Positions 6,080 through 7,300 of a stretch of DNA of 7,300 bases are shown piece by piece. Position 1 is the first letter of the stretch. Each line of letters opens with the position of its first letter. Origin of the DNA: JAHJRJ01 sp037443685 (GTDB lineage Bacteria; Bacteroidota; Ignavibacteria; UBA10030; BY39). The stretch is taken from assembly GCA_037443685.1 (NCBI GenBank), contig JBBINX010000098.1, positions 1-7,300 on the forward strand, written 5' to 3'. The notes under the pieces were generated by a model. The model did not search any database. It saw nothing but the letters and a program-made list of their open reading frames with translations, and was not told the DNA's origin. A program made the position numbers and the translations under genes.

Positions 6080-6094
6080 AGAGCGAGTAAAATT

Positions 6095-7099
6095 TTATAT
6101 CAATCCTTCACTCTTATACCATTCATAAGTTTTCCTCACAGCTTCGTCGAATGGTGTTATCTTATATCCTAATTCCCTCTCCGATTTTTCTGAACTAAAC
6201 CAAAAATTTATTCCGATACTCGCTATTAAGTCAGAACTGACAAGCGGCTTTTTATCCGTAACACTGCTAACCAAATCAAAAATGTTTGCCGCCGACTTTA
6301 CTAAAATTGTCGGAGCTTTAAGTTTTGGCGGTCGAACTCCGACAACTTCCGCAACTTGTTGAAATGCTTCTTTGATTGTAAGATTCGTTCCTCCCAAAAC
6401 ATATCTTTCACCAATTCTTCCGAGCTTTGCCGCTTGAATATGCCCAAACACAACATCATCAACATAAGTTATGTTTATTCCGCCGTCGATGTAAAAAGGA
6501 ATTATACCGCTGCTAATTTTTTTAATTAGCGAACCGCCATGAAAGCGGTAATCCTTTGGACCAATCACTATGGCAGGATTAACAATTACTGCGGCGAGTC
6601 CTTTTTCGACCGCTCTAAATATTTCAAGCTCGGCTAAGTGTTTTGAATATTTGTACGTAAGTTGTGTTTTCCAGTTGAATGCAGTTGTTTCGTCCGATAA
6701 TTTGCCGTCTGTTCGATATCCTAAAGCAGCGATTGAGCTTGTGTGGATAAATTTCCTCACTCCAGATTCGAGAGCGACTTCGGCAACGTTTTTAGTGCCG
6801 AGGACGTTTACATCCTTTTGTTCCGTTCCTTTTTTCCGCCACATCGCCACAATTGCCGCCGTATGAAAAACCGTATCGCATCCCTCCATTGCTTGTTTTA
6901 ACGAATTCTTATCAAGTATATCTCCTATGAAATGTTCAACCATCAAATCTTTCAAAGCTCTCAAGTCTGAATTTTCCCGTCTAAGTATACGGACTTGGCA
7001 GCCCTCTTTTAATAGAGCTAGGGCAAGATTGGAACCAATGAATCCGTTGCCCCCTGTAATTAAAACTTTTTCGATATTTGGTAGTTTTGGATTAAACAT
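6095..7099 (-). CDS. NAD(P)-dependent extended short-chain dehydrogenase/epimerase, dihydroflavonol-reductase/HpnA-like
   Basis: The protein has 334 residues from the ATG at 7099. KVLITGGNGFIGSN (11-24) carries the TGxxGxxG Rossmann motif. Arg39-Arg40 in ILRRENSD at the end of the second strand suggest a preference for NADP. GD at 59-60 and HTAA at 79-82 follow the family pattern. The catalytic set is Ser121/Ser122 in HTSSIAALG and Tyr149-xxx-Lys153 in TYKYSK. NPAIVIGPKD (174-183) and GRIGERYVLGGTNLTIKEAF (from about 238) are hallmarks of DFR-like and hopanoid-associated (HpnA) epimerases. Length agrees with the family. The substrate cannot be read from the sequence; a sugar, sterol-like or aldehyde/ketone substrate is possible. 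The enzyme is cytoplasmic. A TTG at 7186 would extend the frame by 29 residues, but the extension is AT-rich, unlike the family, and begins in a repeat-like segment. No clear Shine-Dalgarno precedes 7099. It is convergent with, and functionally separate from, the pilus genes. Confidence 0.88.
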   Translation of the reverse strand: MFNPKLPNIEKVLITGGNGFIGSNLALALLKEGCQVRILRRENSDLRALKDLMVEHFIGDILDKNSLKQAMEGCDTVFHTAAIVAMWRKKGTEQKDVNVLGTKNVAEVALESGVRKFIHTSSIAALGYRTDGKLSDETTAFNWKTQLTYKYSKHLAELEIFRAVEKGLAAVIVNPAIVIGPKDYRFHGGSLIKKISSGIIPFYIDGGINITYVDDVVFGHIQAAKLGRIGERYVLGGTNLTIKEAFQQVAEVVGVRPPKLKAPTILVKSAANIFDLVSSVTDKKPLVSSDLIASIGINFWFSSEKSERELGYKITPFDEAVRKTYEWYKSEGLI

Positions 7100-7180
7100 A
7101 GGTAAAAATAGAGAAAAAAATATTGTTAAAAAATTAGCAATTCTTTTATGGAAAAAATTCTCTTGTGTTTGATAATTTAA

Positions 7181-7217
7181 ATGCAAAGAACACAGAGAAG
7201 TCGCAGAGTATGCAAAG
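7181..7217 (+). repeat. ACACAGAGAAGTCGCAGAG-type intergenic repeat flanked by ATGCAAAG direct repeats
   Basis: ATGCAAAG occurs at 7181-7188 and again at 7210-7217, bracketing a purine-rich string with repeated CAGAG (ACACAGAGAAGTCGCAGAG). Strings of the kind AACACAGAGACGCAGAG are widespread in intergenic DNA of many environmental bacteria, from general memory. It sits between the dehydrogenase gene and the VOC remnant. It may hold leader or promoter sequence for the dehydrogenase, but no clear -35/-10 pair is visible. Confidence 0.45.
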
Positions 7218-7241
7218 TTATTTTAAATAATACGTTGCCAA

Positions 7242-7300
7242 CTACACATTTGTAAATTTAATAGTTTCTTCGATGTCGTTTACGGTTAAAACAAAATGGT
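7242..7300 (-). pseudogene. Glyoxalase/VOC-family N-terminal fragment, broken by an early stop (5' end outside window)
   Basis: The minus strand entering the window reads HFVLTVNDIEETIKFTNV and then TAG at 7244-7242. This closely follows the start of small VOC-superfamily proteins (glyoxalase, bleomycin-resistance, extradiol dioxygenase type), which run D-H-[FV]-V-L-T-V-x-D-I-x-x-T-x-x-F-Y-x-x-V-L-G. The leading His would be the first metal ligand. The Tyr of FYT is missing, a stop follows TNV, and the next codons (L-A-T) faintly resemble the expected L-G-M. After that the frame meets further stops and repeat-like DNA. Family proteins have about 120 residues or more, so this is probably a decayed or truncated gene. 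Only 18 codons are visible, so chance resemblance cannot be fully excluded. Confidence 0.55.

Larger units (their letters stand above)
5688..6094. other. Gene-free stretch between the operon terminator and the dehydrogenase gene
   Basis: No convincing coding sequence is seen on either strand. The longest open frame is 68 codons on the minus strand (5773-5979), without recognisable motifs. The stretch contains repeat-like segments at 5695-5725 and 5740-5761, overlapping inverted repeats at 5982-6013 and a small hairpin at 6064-6079, listed separately. The middle part (about 5762-5980) shows nothing I can name. Confidence 0.6.

Noticed and set aside
7100..7186. TTG-started N-terminal extension of the dehydrogenase
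   Set aside because: The 29 extra residues are AT-rich filler beginning in a repeat-like segment; the Rossmann motif sits at the usual distance from the ATG at 7099.
1..7300. CRISPR array, tRNA, transposase or phage genes
   Set aside because: No regularly spaced repeats, cloverleaf-like segments or mobile-element proteins were seen on either strand.

Overview
The window looks like chromosomal DNA from a low-GC, lysine- and asparagine-rich Gram-negative bacterium. My best guess is the Bacteroidota/Chlorobiota side of the tree, possibly Ignavibacteria-like. The reasons are the AT-rich codon use, weak or simple ribosome binding sites, an outer-membrane lipoprotein with a carboxypeptidase-regulatory-like domain followed by Ig-like domains, and short dispersed intergenic repeats. 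No rRNA or marker gene is present, so this placement is inference.

Positions 1-5687 hold one plus-strand block that reads as a type IV pilus (T4P) assembly cluster. It contains the 3' end of a pilT-type retraction ATPase gene, a 94-base gap, a pilM-pilN fusion, a pilO-pilP fusion, a short secretin (pilQ/gspD family) and a large Ig-domain lipoprotein. A strong intrinsic terminator at 5643-5687 closes the block. The three genes between 358 and 4110 are tightly packed; the pilOP stop codon lies against the Shine-Dalgarno of the secretin gene.

The main point of interest is that the inner-membrane alignment complex, normally four proteins (PilM, PilN, PilO, PilP), is encoded here as two. The first has an actin-like PilM half, an internal PINLLP motif (the PilN tail that normally docks on PilM), a membrane helix, a coiled coil and a PilN-like periplasmic domain. 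The second has a PilO-like half, a DPFAP linker typical of PilP and a PilP/GspC homology-region domain. The layout mimics the type II secretion proteins GspL and GspM plus GspC, but it sits next to a PilT-type ATPase. The PilM half has also lost the usual acidic residues of both phosphate loops. The secretin appears to have only one small N-terminal periplasmic domain, which would be the expected partner of the fused PilP domain.

Positions 5688-6094 contain no convincing gene. They hold several short palindromic or repeat-like segments. Positions 6095-7099 (minus strand) encode an NAD(P)-dependent extended short-chain dehydrogenase of the dihydroflavonol-reductase/HpnA-like group, unrelated in function to the pilus genes. 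Upstream of it are another repeat-like segment (7181-7217) and, at the window edge, the start of a glyoxalase/VOC-family reading frame on the minus strand that stops after about 20 residues and looks like a gene remnant.
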